A stretch of DNA of 15,900 nucleotides from an uncultured Butyricicoccus sp. Lineage in GTDB: Bacteria; Bacillota; Clostridia; Oscillospirales; Butyricicoccaceae. The notes under the pieces are model-generated. The model did not search any database, was not told the DNA's origin, and saw nothing but the letters and a program-made list of their open reading frames with translations. The stretch lies in NCBI GenBank assembly GCA_910584935.1, contig CAJUDU010000059.1:1-15900 (forward strand). The letters are read 5' to 3'. Within the stretch, counting starts at the first letter, position 1. Each line of letters starts with the position of its first letter. This document shows positions 6,114-13,564 of this stretch, piece after piece. Made by a program: the position numbers and the translations under genes.

Positions 6114-7868
6114 ATGAGAATCCAACATAATGTCATGGCGATGAACGCCTACCGGAATTACTCAAACAACACATCTGCGTTGTCCAAAAACCTGGAACGC
6201 CTGTCCTCTGGTTACAAGATTAACCGCGCTGGCGACGACGCAGCAGGTCTTGCGATTTCTGAAAAAATGCGTGCCCAGATCACTGGTCTGGAAGCCGCAC
6301 AGAAAAACGTTAAGGATGGCATTTCTCTGGTAAACACCGCTGAAGGTGCAATGCAGGAAATCCAGGATATGCTCAACCGTATGGTATATCTGGCAACCCA
6401 GTCTTCCAACGGTACATATGACAACGAAGTTGACCGTCTGAACCTGCAAAAAGAGGTTGAATCCCTGAAAACAGAAATCGACCGTATTGCAGACAGTGCA
6501 AACTTCAACGGCATCAAGCTGCTTGATGGTTCGCAGGACACCAGCCTGAAAACGATTGGCAACACCGAACTGATTGCTACTGATACGCAGGTTGTTGCAG
6601 ATGGTCAGTTGGGTAAAGACCCACAGGCAGGTAAATATTCCATTGATTTATCAAATACCAAAATCACTGCTTCTGAAAACAATGCTGCTGTCGATTTTAC
6701 GATTTTCGGTCAGACCGTAACTCTAGATATAGCAAAGAAAGGTGATGTACTTTCTGGCGGCGATTTAGCGAAAGCAATTGCCGATGCATGGAATAAAACT
6801 GGTACAGGCTTTAAAGATAACTGGGCACTGGATAATGGCTTCAATTTAGAAGCAACCGTTGAAGGTGATAAGCTTGTCTTTACGATGGATAATGCACCTA
6901 CTGCGGCTTGGACTCAGAATGCAACGACTGGTCAATTCTCAAATTACACTGATGCAACTGGCAACAATGCAGAACAGGTCACTGTAACAGTAGAACAGGA
7001 AGCTGTTGATACAACCAATACCCGTATGTATGGTCAAGCTAAATTTGATCTGGCTGCAACCGCTTCTGCTGGCAAAGTTGGCGTTGTAGATGGCGCTACT
7101 GTAACAATTGGCGATGAAACCTATGTATTCGCGGTTGGTCCTGACAGCAAATATAAAGGTCTTGCCAATGTGGTTGACCTGACAGATAAAACAGCGACTG
7201 CTACTGACCTTGTCAAGATTGCTGGCGACCGCCTTTCCAAAGCTGCTGAAGGCAATACACGTTTCAAGGTAGGCACAGGTCGTAATGCTGATGGTTCTGT
7301 TACGATTACAATTACAGAAAAAGAAGGCGGCGTAGATTACGCTAAGAATAACTTAGCTGGTACCAATGGCAAGGGTTCTTGGGGCATTAAAACACCTGCC
7401 AAGGATGCTACAGCTGAAGATTGGGCTGGCTTGGTTAGCACTGGTATGGTTGACCCTTCTATGTTGGATAAGGGCTTAACTCTCCAGATTGGCGATACCA
7501 GCGATCACTTCAACCAGCTTCGCGTATCTGTTGGCGATATGCACGTAAAGGCACTGGGCATTAGCGATATCAACATCGGTACACAGGCTGGCGCATCTGC
7601 TGCAATTGACAAGATTAAAGCTGCGATCAATCAGGTTTCTTCTGTACGCGGCGACCTCGGCGCAATCAGCAACCGCCTTGACCATACCGCTAACAACCTG
7701 TCTGTTATGCGTGAAAATATCACTGATGCAGAATCTGCTATCCGTGATACTGATATCGCAGAAGAAATGATGTCCTACACCAAGAACAATATTCTTGTTC
7801 AGTCTGCTCAGGCTATGCTTGCTCAGGCAAATCAGGTACCGCAGGGCGTTCTCCAGCTTCTGCAATAA
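6114..7868 (+). CDS. fliC: Flagellin (flagellar filament protein)
   Basis: A 584-aa filament subunit, exported by the flagellar apparatus without a signal peptide. AGGAGG lies 8 bp before the ATG. The N-terminal D0/D1 region (about 1-140) opens MRIQHNVMAMNAYRN and contains LSSGYKINRAGDDAAGLAIS; the C-terminal D1/D0 region (about 475-584) ends with NNILVQSAQAMLAQANQVPQ. The NRMVYLATQSSNGT segment (88-101), which carries Arg89, is the counterpart of the TLR5-recognised stretch of enterobacterial flagellins. The middle, about 145-470, is a long variable D2/D3 insert with beta-rich repeats such as GATVTIGDETYVF, exposed on the filament surface. It follows csrA and is predicted to be under CsrA control and, through the invertible promoter, possibly phase-variable. 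Other flagellar genes are not in the window. Confidence 0.96.
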   Translation: MRIQHNVMAMNAYRNYSNNTSALSKNLERLSSGYKINRAGDDAAGLAISEKMRAQITGLEAAQKNVKDGISLVNTAEGAMQEIQDMLNRMVYLATQSSNGTYDNEVDRLNLQKEVESLKTEIDRIADSANFNGIKLLDGSQDTSLKTIGNTELIATDTQVVADGQLGKDPQAGKYSIDLSNTKITASENNAAVDFTIFGQTVTLDIAKKGDVLSGGDLAKAIADAWNKTGTGFKDNWALDNGFNLEATVEGDKLVFTMDNAPTAAWTQNATTGQFSNYTDATGNNAEQVTVTVEQEAVDTTNTRMYGQAKFDLAATASAGKVGVVDGATVTIGDETYVFAVGPDSKYKGLANVVDLTDKTATATDLVKIAGDRLSKAAEGNTRFKVGTGRNADGSVTITITEKEGGVDYAKNNLAGTNGKGSWGIKTPAKDATAEDWAGLVSTGMVDPSMLDKGLTLQIGDTSDHFNQLRVSVGDMHVKALGISDINIGTQAGASAAIDKIKAAINQVSSVRGDLGAISNRLDHTANNLSVMRENITDAESAIRDTDIAEEMMSYTKNNILVQSAQAMLAQANQVPQGVLQLLQ

Positions 7869-7882
7869 TGTTGTATAACCTC

Positions 7883-7913
7883 GTTTCCGGGGTTTGTATA
7901 AAACCCCGGAAAC
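7883..7913 (+). promoter_or_regulatory. Strong 13-bp hairpin without a U tract after flagellin
   Basis: GTTTCCGGGGTTT pairs perfectly with AAACCCCGGAAAC around a 5-nt loop. No T run follows; instead AAAGGAGG of the next gene comes 8 bases later. It may protect the 3' end of flagellin mRNA or partly terminate, lowering expression of the following gene relative to flagellin. Confidence 0.6.
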
Positions 7914-7937
7914 ATATCACAAAGGAGGTTATACCAA

Positions 7938-8498
7938 ATGGAACCTTCCGCAGAGCAATCTGTAACCCCACCGAAAAAATCATCCAATAAAATCATTATT
8001 GCTATTGTCGTTTTATTGATTGTCGCGATAGTTGCCGCCGCCGCTGTCATTATCACGCTGAATCAGAAAGATGATAATTCACCGAAAATCGGCTATGCAG
8101 CTGATGCGAAAGTTATGCTTGATGAAAATTCTTTGCAGGCTGCGATAAATGAGGCGATGAAAAACGCAGAAGAAGGCAGAATTGGCTTGAAATACAGAAA
8201 TGATGCCTACAGCACTGATGGTATTAACTTTGAGTGTGTTATTGCAAATTCTTCATCCAATATTTTCGATATGTATTTGAATATTTATGCGGATGCGGAA
8301 TTTACAGACCAGATTTTCTTATCTGAACTCGTGCCGCCTGGCAGTGGGTTTGATCATATTACGCTGGAACACGCGCTTGAAGTTGGCGATCATACTGTGT
8401 ATGTTGTATTAACACAGGTTGATACGGATGAAAACGGGGAACAAGTAATTAAAAATCAGGTTAGACACACAATGGATTTCCATGTGACGGAATCCTGA
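7938..8498 (+). CDS. Membrane-anchored protein with an extracellular beta-rich domain, function unknown
   Basis: A 186-aa protein; AAAGGAGG precedes the ATG by 9 bp. Residues 1-18 are polar with PPKKSSNK, then one strong membrane segment spans 19-41. The remaining 145 residues should lie outside the cell. This part begins with a charged helix (about 60-80, LDENSLQAAINEAMKNAEEG) and continues as strands with NSSSNIFDMYLNIYAD and a terminal HTVYVVLTQVD...MDFHV stretch, consistent with an immunoglobulin-like fold; I do not recognise a named family. It sits 69 bp after flagellin and 24 bp before the first secreted paralogue, so probably in the same operon, and could anchor or assemble those proteins at the membrane. 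That role is inferred only from position. Confidence 0.8.
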   Translation: MEPSAEQSVTPPKKSSNKIIIAIVVLLIVAIVAAAAVIITLNQKDDNSPKIGYAADAKVMLDENSLQAAINEAMKNAEEGRIGLKYRNDAYSTDGINFECVIANSSSNIFDMYLNIYADAEFTDQIFLSELVPPGSGFDHITLEHALEVGDHTVYVVLTQVDTDENGEQVIKNQVRHTMDFHVTES

Positions 8499-8522
8499 AA
8501 ACCATAATTTGGAGGTTATCTC

Positions 8523-9362
8523 ATGAAGATCACAATGAAACGTTTGGCTTCTCTTGCCATGGCAGGCGCACTGGCACTGTCTATCTCCGCTCCTGCTTTT
8601 GCTGCTACTACTGGAACAATGACAAATCCTACCGCAGGTAAATCTACTAGGATTACCGCAACTTATGAAGAGGCAACTGTTGATGTTTTGGTACCAGCTA
8701 CAGCAACTGCTATCATTAACCCACTGGGTATCGGTTATGATGTAGCAAAATCCGATTCGACTAAAGCATCTTTTACTGGTCAGATTTGCACCGTGCCGAT
8801 GGCGATTTACAACAAGAGTGCTTTGGATGTGAAGGTTGGTGCAACTGCTTCTGCAACCATTAATCAGAGCACTATTCCGATGCGCCTTGCTACCGAAACC
8901 ACAAAGGGCCATGGCAGTGAGGGCGATGATGATTATGTTGCACCGCAGACATCCAAGAGTGCATTTGTGCAACTTGAGGTTGCCTCAGCACCAACAGGAA
9001 TGTCATCCGCTATTACTAGCGCTACAGGTGAAAATGATCCCACTCTAAACGATGCGATTATCACTGAATCAGCTAAATCTGCTACATGGGGTAGCGTTGC
9101 TGCCGGAAAAAAACTTACGCTCGGCACTAGAGCTGTGACTGTAGAGGATATGGTAACACTGGGCAAAGCAACCATGAATGCTACAACAGGTGTATTTGAT
9201 AAATTTGGCGCTACTGGCATTGCACTGTTCCGTTTAACTGGTGACTGCGTTGAAAATCCAAATGGTGGTTGGATCAAGGCTAATGCTACTGCTTCTCCTG
9301 CGGTTGTAGGCGATGGCTTTGTTGCTGACATTACTTTCAGCTTTAAGCCTGTTGTATCATAA
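8523..9362 (+). CDS. Secreted protein of a three-member paralogous family (copy 1)
   Basis: A 279-aa exported protein with signal peptide 1-28 (ends SAPAFA-A). GGAGG lies 7 bp before the ATG. Mature part: a conserved opening DVLVPATATAIINPLG (54-69), the segment VPMAIYNKSALDVKV (91-105), a less conserved middle of about 100 residues, then FRLTGDC.ENP..GW (236-250) and the terminal ITFSFKP strand (270-276). These same blocks recur in the next two genes. Two mature cysteines are seen (89 and 241). There is no SLH, LPXTG or membrane anchor, so it is free, or held by partners such as the membrane protein just upstream. The alternating hydrophobic strands suggest a beta-sandwich surface or fibre subunit. 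I do not recognise a characterised family. Confidence 0.85.
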   Translation: MKITMKRLASLAMAGALALSISAPAFAATTGTMTNPTAGKSTRITATYEEATVDVLVPATATAIINPLGIGYDVAKSDSTKASFTGQICTVPMAIYNKSALDVKVGATASATINQSTIPMRLATETTKGHGSEGDDDYVAPQTSKSAFVQLEVASAPTGMSSAITSATGENDPTLNDAIITESAKSATWGSVAAGKKLTLGTRAVTVEDMVTLGKATMNATTGVFDKFGATGIALFRLTGDCVENPNGGWIKANATASPAVVGDGFVADITFSFKPVVS

Positions 9363-9376
9363 CACAACAATTGCAA

Positions 9377-9397
9377 AAATCTTTAAAGTAAAGATTT
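9377..9397 (+). promoter_or_regulatory. A/T-rich hairpin after copy 1
   Basis: AAATCTTTA and TAAAGATTT pair perfectly around AAG. It has no T tract and stands just before the G/C-rich terminator at 9407, perhaps as a 3'-end stabilising structure. Confidence 0.45.
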
Positions 9398-9406
9398 GAA
9401 CCCGTT

Positions 9407-9447
9407 AGGGCGTGCGGTCGCACCATGCGCCGCACGCCCTGGTTTTT
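9407..9447 (+). terminator. Intrinsic terminator after copy 1
   Basis: AGGGCGTGCGG pairs perfectly with CCGCACGCCCT, followed by GGTTTTT. It should end much of the transcription from the flagellin operon, leaving the next two genes to read-through or a weak local promoter; I found no convincing promoter at 9448-9485. Confidence 0.85.
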
Positions 9448-9485
9448 ATCAGATGAACTTCAACGCAAATATATTTTATCTGAAA

Positions 9486-9503
9486 AGGAGGGAGAAACCT
9501 CCT
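9486..9503 (+). promoter_or_regulatory. Hairpin sequestering the ribosome-binding site of copy 2
   Basis: AGGAGG (9486-9491) is fully complementary to CCTCCT (9498-9503), which directly abuts the ATG, with loop GAGAAA. The Shine-Dalgarno would be hidden unless the hairpin is opened. The overlapping AGGGA at 9489-9493 fits the CsrA motif A-N-GGA at the loop edge. Confidence 0.65.
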
Positions 9504-10130
9504 ATGCGAAAGAAAAAAATGCTGTGTTTGCTTTCTGCCGTGCTCATGCTGGGTATGATGCCGCAGGCGCTCGCTGCAGAAGGAAATCACACAAAAGTGA
9601 CCGCTTCCTGCATATTGCCAGAAATTTCTGTGACAGTTCCGCAAACAGGGGCTGCATTTATTAATCCATATCAGATGGATGTTACCATAAATGCAACAGA
9701 AACGGATGCACAGATTATTTCTACGCCTGCCGCGATTGAAAATGAAAGCGAAGTGCCCTTGCAAGTGACAGTAACCGTGACTGGTCAGCTGAAAGAAGAA
9801 AGTACGATGCGTTTTTCCAGCGCGCCTACCAATGGTATCGGGACGGCAAAAAGTGCCTTTTTATATTTTGAAATTGTCCCGGCAAACAGCGCAAACAGCG
9901 CGGTTTGGGCAGATGAATATGATGATGAAAAACATTTGCTTGTCCGTGTTGGGTCAAGAACAAAAAGAAATATGGTGATACTTTCACAAAGCGACAAAGA
10001 CGGATGTTTTGGCGCTTTCCGCTTGACTGGCGACTGCACAAAAAATCCTAGAGTGCCATGGAACGAAAAAGATGGCCTGGATGTAGAAATCACCTTTAGC
10101 TTTAAGCCACTGGCGCGGCAGCAAGGATAA
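9504..10130 (+). CDS. Secreted protein of the paralogous family (copy 2, minimal domain)
   Basis: A 208-aa exported protein. I start it at 9504, where MRKKKMLCLLSAVLMLGMM begins a clean signal peptide (cleavage after ALA, about 24). An in-frame ATG at 9396 would put a terminator hairpin inside the gene. It is essentially one copy of the family domain: SVTVPQTGAAFINPYQMDV (42-60), IISTPAAIENESEVPLQV (71-88), SAFLYFEIVP (117-126), GAFRLTGDC.KNP...W (170-186) and a final VEITFSFKP strand (194-202). Against copy 1 it lacks the extended middle. Cysteines at 36, 168 and 178 are in the mature part. It lies between two strong terminators, so expression probably relies on read-through and on opening of the ribosome-binding-site hairpin just upstream. 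Confidence 0.85.
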   Translation: MRKKKMLCLLSAVLMLGMMPQALAAEGNHTKVTASCILPEISVTVPQTGAAFINPYQMDVTINATETDAQIISTPAAIENESEVPLQVTVTVTGQLKEESTMRFSSAPTNGIGTAKSAFLYFEIVPANSANSAVWADEYDDEKHLLVRVGSRTKRNMVILSQSDKDGCFGAFRLTGDCTKNPRVPWNEKDGLDVEITFSFKPLARQQG

Positions 10131-10160
10131 TCAGGACTGCATAAGCCTAAAAACAACCAT

Positions 10161-10192
10161 GCCGCGCGGTTTATAGTACCGCGCGGCTTTTT
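10161..10192 (+). terminator. Intrinsic terminator after copy 2
   Basis: GCCGCGCGGT and ACCGCGCGGC form a perfect 10-bp stem with a 7-nt loop, followed by TTTTT. Confidence 0.85.
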
Positions 10193-10204
10193 CACCAAAC
10201 GCGT

Positions 10205-10233
10205 CGTATGGGGCAGCGCCCTCAAATCATACG
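10205..10233 (+). promoter_or_regulatory. Structured leader before copy 3
   Basis: CGTATG (10205-10210) pairs with CATACG (10228-10233), and inside it GGGC pairs with GCCC around AGC, leaving a 6-nt bulge (TCAAAT). The fold ends 3 bases before the Shine-Dalgarno AGGAAGG at 10236-10242. No promoter was recognised between the preceding terminator and this point. Confidence 0.4.
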
Positions 10234-10255
10234 GCAGGAAGGAATGACCCTGTTT

Positions 10256-11989
10256 ATGAAACGAAAACGCCTGCTTTGCACAAGTTTAGCCGCAATGATG
10301 GCATTCACCTTGCCAGCTCAAGCATATGGCAGACCAATGGTTCCGGCTGCAAAACCAGGCATTGTGCATATGAATCACTTTGATATGCTGAGCACGAACC
10401 GTTTTAATGTGTTCGATTTTTCACAATTTGGCACACAGACGGTAAAACCATATTCTGCATTCGGCATGGAAGGCGCTGTAAGCAGCACAGACAGCAATAC
10501 CAGCACGGATACAGCAAGCGGCAATGATTCCGCAGCGGCTCCAACGAGCACCCCTGCTGGGGCGCCTGAGAGCACTTCTAACGGCAGTTCCACAACTACG
10601 TCAGAAAGTGGTGATAATACGGCTGCTAGCGGCAGTCATGCGGCATCTGACAGCGGTGACACCGCAAAGGACTCCAGCAGCGCAGCCGCGCCGGATCGCC
10701 CGGCGAATGGCAGCGATGCGGCAGCGCCATCTGATGTGAACAATTCAGCATCCTCAGAAACGGTACAACCGGATAATTCCAGTGAAAATGATAACGAAAA
10801 TCATACAGCGGGCAATCCGGATACAACAGAGAATCCGGAAGGTTCAAACACTGAAAATAGTTCTGACACCGATGGAGCCTTGACCGAAAATACCAAGCCA
10901 GAGGACAAAGCACCAGCAGAAGAAAACCCGGATACTGACAGCAAAGAACCTGACCAGTCTGTGGATGAGACTGGGAATCAGCAAGGGGCAGAAACCCCGC
11001 CAACAGACAAAAATGAATCAGAGGACAATTCAGCTCCAAGCACACCTGATGAAGATTTACCTGCCGGTGAAGAAAATTCCGATGATAAAACGGATGAATC
11101 CAATAATCCTGATCCTGATAGCCCCAATATTACACCGGATGCGCCAGAAACACAAGAGCCATCAGAAAAACCTGCTTTGCCAGATGAACCAGGCACAGGC
11201 ACTGATACAGAGCCTTCAACACCCATGGAAACGCCGGAACAGCCAGATGGAGATACAACATCAGGCAGCACAGCGCCCTCAGACACAGGCAAACCGGATG
11301 CTGACGCTGACGAGGATACACCCAATGCAGAGCAACCGCCTGTGATAGAGGAAGAACCACCGGCACCAGTGGAACCTGTGCCGGAAATCCCGCCAGAGGA
11401 ACTGCCAGAAGAACCCATTGAAGAAGAACTCCCACCAGAGGAAGAACTGCCAGAAGAAGAACCTGTTGAAGAAGAAATCCCACAGGAAGAGCCGATTATT
11501 GATGTAATCGTCCCAGCGACAGGTTCGGTTATTATTAACCCATACCGATTAAATGTCAAGCTGGATGGCGCTATGACCAGGGAACAAATTGTGAATCCTG
11601 CGCAGGTACTCACCAGTCACAGCAATGTACCAGTGCTGGTAAATGCAACAGCAACTGGTCAGATCGCTGCGGGAAGCGATGCAATTTTTGTATCTAACAC
11701 ACCAGATGCAGAAGCAAAAGAAGTCTTTTTGTATGTGGAATTTCAGCCATCAGATGACAACTGGATTGGGAAATATACTGGCGCATCCAATCAGATGATT
11801 GTCACAGCAGATGGAAGCAGCAAGGATGCTGTGATGACACTGGATGCTGGCATAGACAGCCCTTCTTATGGTGCATACCGTTTATTTGGCGCACTTTCAA
11901 CCGCGCCTGATGAAATGTGGTCATCCGCCGATGGTATTGAGGTTAGCGTAGCATTTACTTTCACCCCAGTTGCCGGAAATGCCGAATAA
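10256..11989 (+). CDS. Secreted protein of the paralogous family on a long acidic stalk (copy 3)
   Basis: A 577-aa exported protein. I choose the ATG at 10256 because MKRKRLLCTSLAAMMAF starts the signal peptide (about 1-25) and AGGAAGG lies 13 bp before it; ATG 10244 is in frame but touches the Shine-Dalgarno. After a short hydrophobic stretch (about 28-73) comes a very long disordered region, about 75-413. It is first rich in Ser, Thr, Ala and Asn, then in Pro, Glu and Asp, ending in EE/PP repeats such as EELPEEPIEEELPPEEELPE. The C-terminal domain (415-577) is the family fold: DVIVPATGSVIINPYRLNV, IVNPAQVLTSHSNVPVLV, EVFLYVEF, YGAYRLFG and a terminal VSVAFTFTP strand. It has no mature cysteine and no wall anchor. 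The stalk could project the domain through or beyond the wall and could be glycosylated; both are guesses. Confidence 0.85.
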   Translation: MKRKRLLCTSLAAMMAFTLPAQAYGRPMVPAAKPGIVHMNHFDMLSTNRFNVFDFSQFGTQTVKPYSAFGMEGAVSSTDSNTSTDTASGNDSAAAPTSTPAGAPESTSNGSSTTTSESGDNTAASGSHAASDSGDTAKDSSSAAAPDRPANGSDAAAPSDVNNSASSETVQPDNSSENDNENHTAGNPDTTENPEGSNTENSSDTDGALTENTKPEDKAPAEENPDTDSKEPDQSVDETGNQQGAETPPTDKNESEDNSAPSTPDEDLPAGEENSDDKTDESNNPDPDSPNITPDAPETQEPSEKPALPDEPGTGTDTEPSTPMETPEQPDGDTTSGSTAPSDTGKPDADADEDTPNAEQPPVIEEEPPAPVEPVPEIPPEELPEEPIEEELPPEEELPEEEPVEEEIPQEEPIIDVIVPATGSVIINPYRLNVKLDGAMTREQIVNPAQVLTSHSNVPVLVNATATGQIAAGSDAIFVSNTPDAEAKEVFLYVEFQPSDDNWIGKYTGASNQMIVTADGSSKDAVMTLDAGIDSPSYGAYRLFGALSTAPDEMWSSADGIEVSVAFTFTPVAGNAE

Positions 11990-12022
11990 TTCTTTCATCA
12001 AACACAACCATATGTCATAATA

Positions 12023-12060
12023 AAAAGCCGACCAGGTGATAAACATTCTGGTCGGCTTTT
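12023..12060. terminator. Bidirectional intrinsic terminator
   Basis: AAAAGCCGACCAG and CTGGTCGGCTTTT form a perfect 13-bp stem, with T runs on both strands. It ends the paralogue genes on the plus strand and the substrate-binding lipoprotein gene on the minus strand. Confidence 0.9.
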
Positions 12061-12114
12061 CTTTGCTTTTTGGGATTTATAGAGAAAGCAAAAGGTTGCT
12101 TTCAAATGTTTTTA

Positions 12115-13155
12115 TCATTCAGCGGCAATTGCTTCATAGCCGTCTGGTGGGGTGATGTCAAGCGCCTGGCAATTGGCTTCAGCGTATTTCTTTGTGAAAT
12201 TCGGGGCAGGACGTATTTCCATGGTTGCTGGGTCAGCGCCATTGACAAGGATATCATATGCCATTTCGCCTGTGACTTCACCGAGTTCATAATAATCAAT
12301 GGATAAGGTTGCAACGCCGCAGCCTTTGCAGATGCCTTCTTCCCCTGCGATAACCGGTACTTTTTCTGGGATGACAACATTGCCAATGGCTTCGGCGCAG
12401 GAGGCAGCAACATTATCAGTTGGGATATACATGACATCGCTTGCAGCGGCAGCAGTTGCAGCAACAGCGGCAACATCATTGGTGTCAGTAAAGGTATATT
12501 CGGTGCATTCGTAACCAAAATCTTTCAGCAAAGGTTTGATTACATCAATTTGATATTTGGAGTTTGCTTCAGAGGAGCAATAGAGCAGCCCAACTTTTTT
12601 TGCATCTGGGAACATTTCATGCAGCATTTCAGCCTGTCCGTCCAGCGGGGCAAGGTCGGTTGTGCCGGAAATATTGACGCCGGTTGTGCCATTCCATTCT
12701 GGCATACCAAGTGCGGTAGCATAGTCGGTAACAGAGGTACCCAGGATCGGGATATCCACAGTGCCAGTCTGTGCAGCCTGCAAAGATGCTGTTGCATTGG
12801 CAAGAATCAGGTCAACGTTGGAGGAAACAAAACCATTGATAATGGTTGCACAGTTTGGCGATTCACCGGAAGCATTCTGTTCATTGAATTCAACAGAACC
12901 GCCATTTGCTTCAACCAGTTCGGTCAGCTTATCGCGGAAGCCTTTGGTTGCCGCATCTAAAGCCGGATGCTGGGTCAGCTGGCAGATGCCAACTGTATAG
13001 CTGCCTGCTTTGCCGCCTGTAGAACCGGCGGCAGAGCCGCCCGCAGAAGATGGTGTGGAGCCTGTGTTATTGCCTGCATTGCCGCCGCACGCCGCCATAG
13101 ACAACGCCATAACGCCGGATAAAGCTGCTGCAAGCAGTTTTTTTGTTTTGGACAT
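12115..13155 (-). CDS. ABC transporter substrate-binding lipoprotein, ABC_sub_bind (TrpX-like) family
   Basis: A 346-aa solute receptor. I use the ATG at 13155, which has AAAGGGTG upstream, in preference to an in-frame GTG three codons earlier. The signal peptide is followed by the lipobox SMAAC, with Cys23 the lipidated residue, then a Gly/Ser/Asn-rich tether to about residue 50. The rest follows the ABC_sub_bind family: YTVGICQLTQHPALDAATKGF at the start, VDLILANATASLQAA, VPVIAGEEG and SIDYYELG near the end. Characterised members bind tryptophan, tyrosine or other aromatic ligands and normally sit with a permease and an ATPase. Here both are missing: the gene is flanked by a terminator and a divergent gene, so it is an orphan receptor. 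The ligand cannot be told from sequence. The length is usual for the family. Confidence 0.9.
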   Translation of the reverse strand: MSKTKKLLAAALSGVMALSMAACGGNAGNNTGSTPSSAGGSAAGSTGGKAGSYTVGICQLTQHPALDAATKGFRDKLTELVEANGGSVEFNEQNASGESPNCATIINGFVSSNVDLILANATASLQAAQTGTVDIPILGTSVTDYATALGMPEWNGTTGVNISGTTDLAPLDGQAEMLHEMFPDAKKVGLLYCSSEANSKYQIDVIKPLLKDFGYECTEYTFTDTNDVAAVAATAAAASDVMYIPTDNVAASCAEAIGNVVIPEKVPVIAGEEGICKGCGVATLSIDYYELGEVTGEMAYDILVNGADPATMEIRPAPNFTKKYAEANCQALDITPPDGYEAIAAE

Positions 13156-13222
13156 AGTAATCACCCTTTTAATGAAAATTTGGTTATTTTGCAGGGGGTT
13201 GTTTTCTTTCCTGCCGTTTTAG

Positions 13223-13251
13223 ATTTTAGCAGTTAAAAGCGGAATGGTCAA
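13223..13251 (-). promoter_or_regulatory. Promoter of the substrate-binding lipoprotein gene
   Basis: On the minus strand TTGACC (13246-13251), a 17-bp spacer and TAAAAT (13223-13228) are each one base from consensus. The predicted leader is about 60 nt. Confidence 0.65.
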
Positions 13252-13330
13252 GGATTTTATTGGAATGCGTACAAGTTTCCTTTTGCAAATGTTTTTTTCG
13301 GAAGCGGAAGATGGGGCAGAACAGTAGAAA

Positions 13331-13362
13331 TGCGCAAAAATGTTGCAGGAATTGCGCAAAAA
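13331..13362. repeat. Pair of direct repeats TGCGCAAAAA, 22 bp apart
   Basis: TGCGCAAAAA occurs at 13331-13340 and 13353-13362, a spacing of about two helical turns, in the 409-bp gap between the lipoprotein and HPr-like genes. It could be an operator. Apart from this, the two promoters and a weak AAAAGGG/CCCTTTT hairpin at 13482-13499, I see nothing in this gap. Confidence 0.35.
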
Positions 13363-13509
13363 CTGTACTATATTACAGCTAAAGCCGGACAAAGGCATCA
13401 ATATCGCATCACTCCTTTGGGCAAAAAGCACGAAAACCGGCAGACAAAGCGAGGCGAAAATGCTGAAAAATGAGAATATAAAAAAGGGGCTTCCCTTTTC
13501 GGAAAGCTA

Positions 13510-13518
13510 TGTTATAAT
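13510..13518 (+). promoter_or_regulatory. Extended -10 promoter of the HPr-like gene
   Basis: TGTTATAAT is a perfect extended -10 (TGnTATAAT). No good -35 lies upstream. It is 46 bp before the ATG at 13565. Confidence 0.5.
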
Positions 13519-13564
13519 GAAGGCAAGAAGAAAAAAAGCAATGTCATTTTAGGAGGTAGTTATA

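Noticed and set aside
8409..8972. A 187-codon frame on the minus strand
   Set aside because: It is antisense to two well-supported genes, has a Cys/Ser-rich unnatural composition and no start signals.
9396..9503. An upstream ATG extending copy 2 by 36 residues
   Set aside because: It would encode the terminator hairpin and displace the signal peptide from the N-terminus; the ATG at 9504 has both a ribosome-binding site and a signal peptide.
10208..10255. Upstream ATGs for copy 3 at 10208 and 10244
   Set aside because: The first lies in a leader hairpin without a ribosome-binding site; the second touches the Shine-Dalgarno. The signal peptide begins at 10256.
10524..11613. Several long frames on both strands across the acidic stalk of copy 3
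   Set aside because: They are by-products of biased, repetitive codons in the stalk, with low-complexity translations and no ribosome-binding sites.
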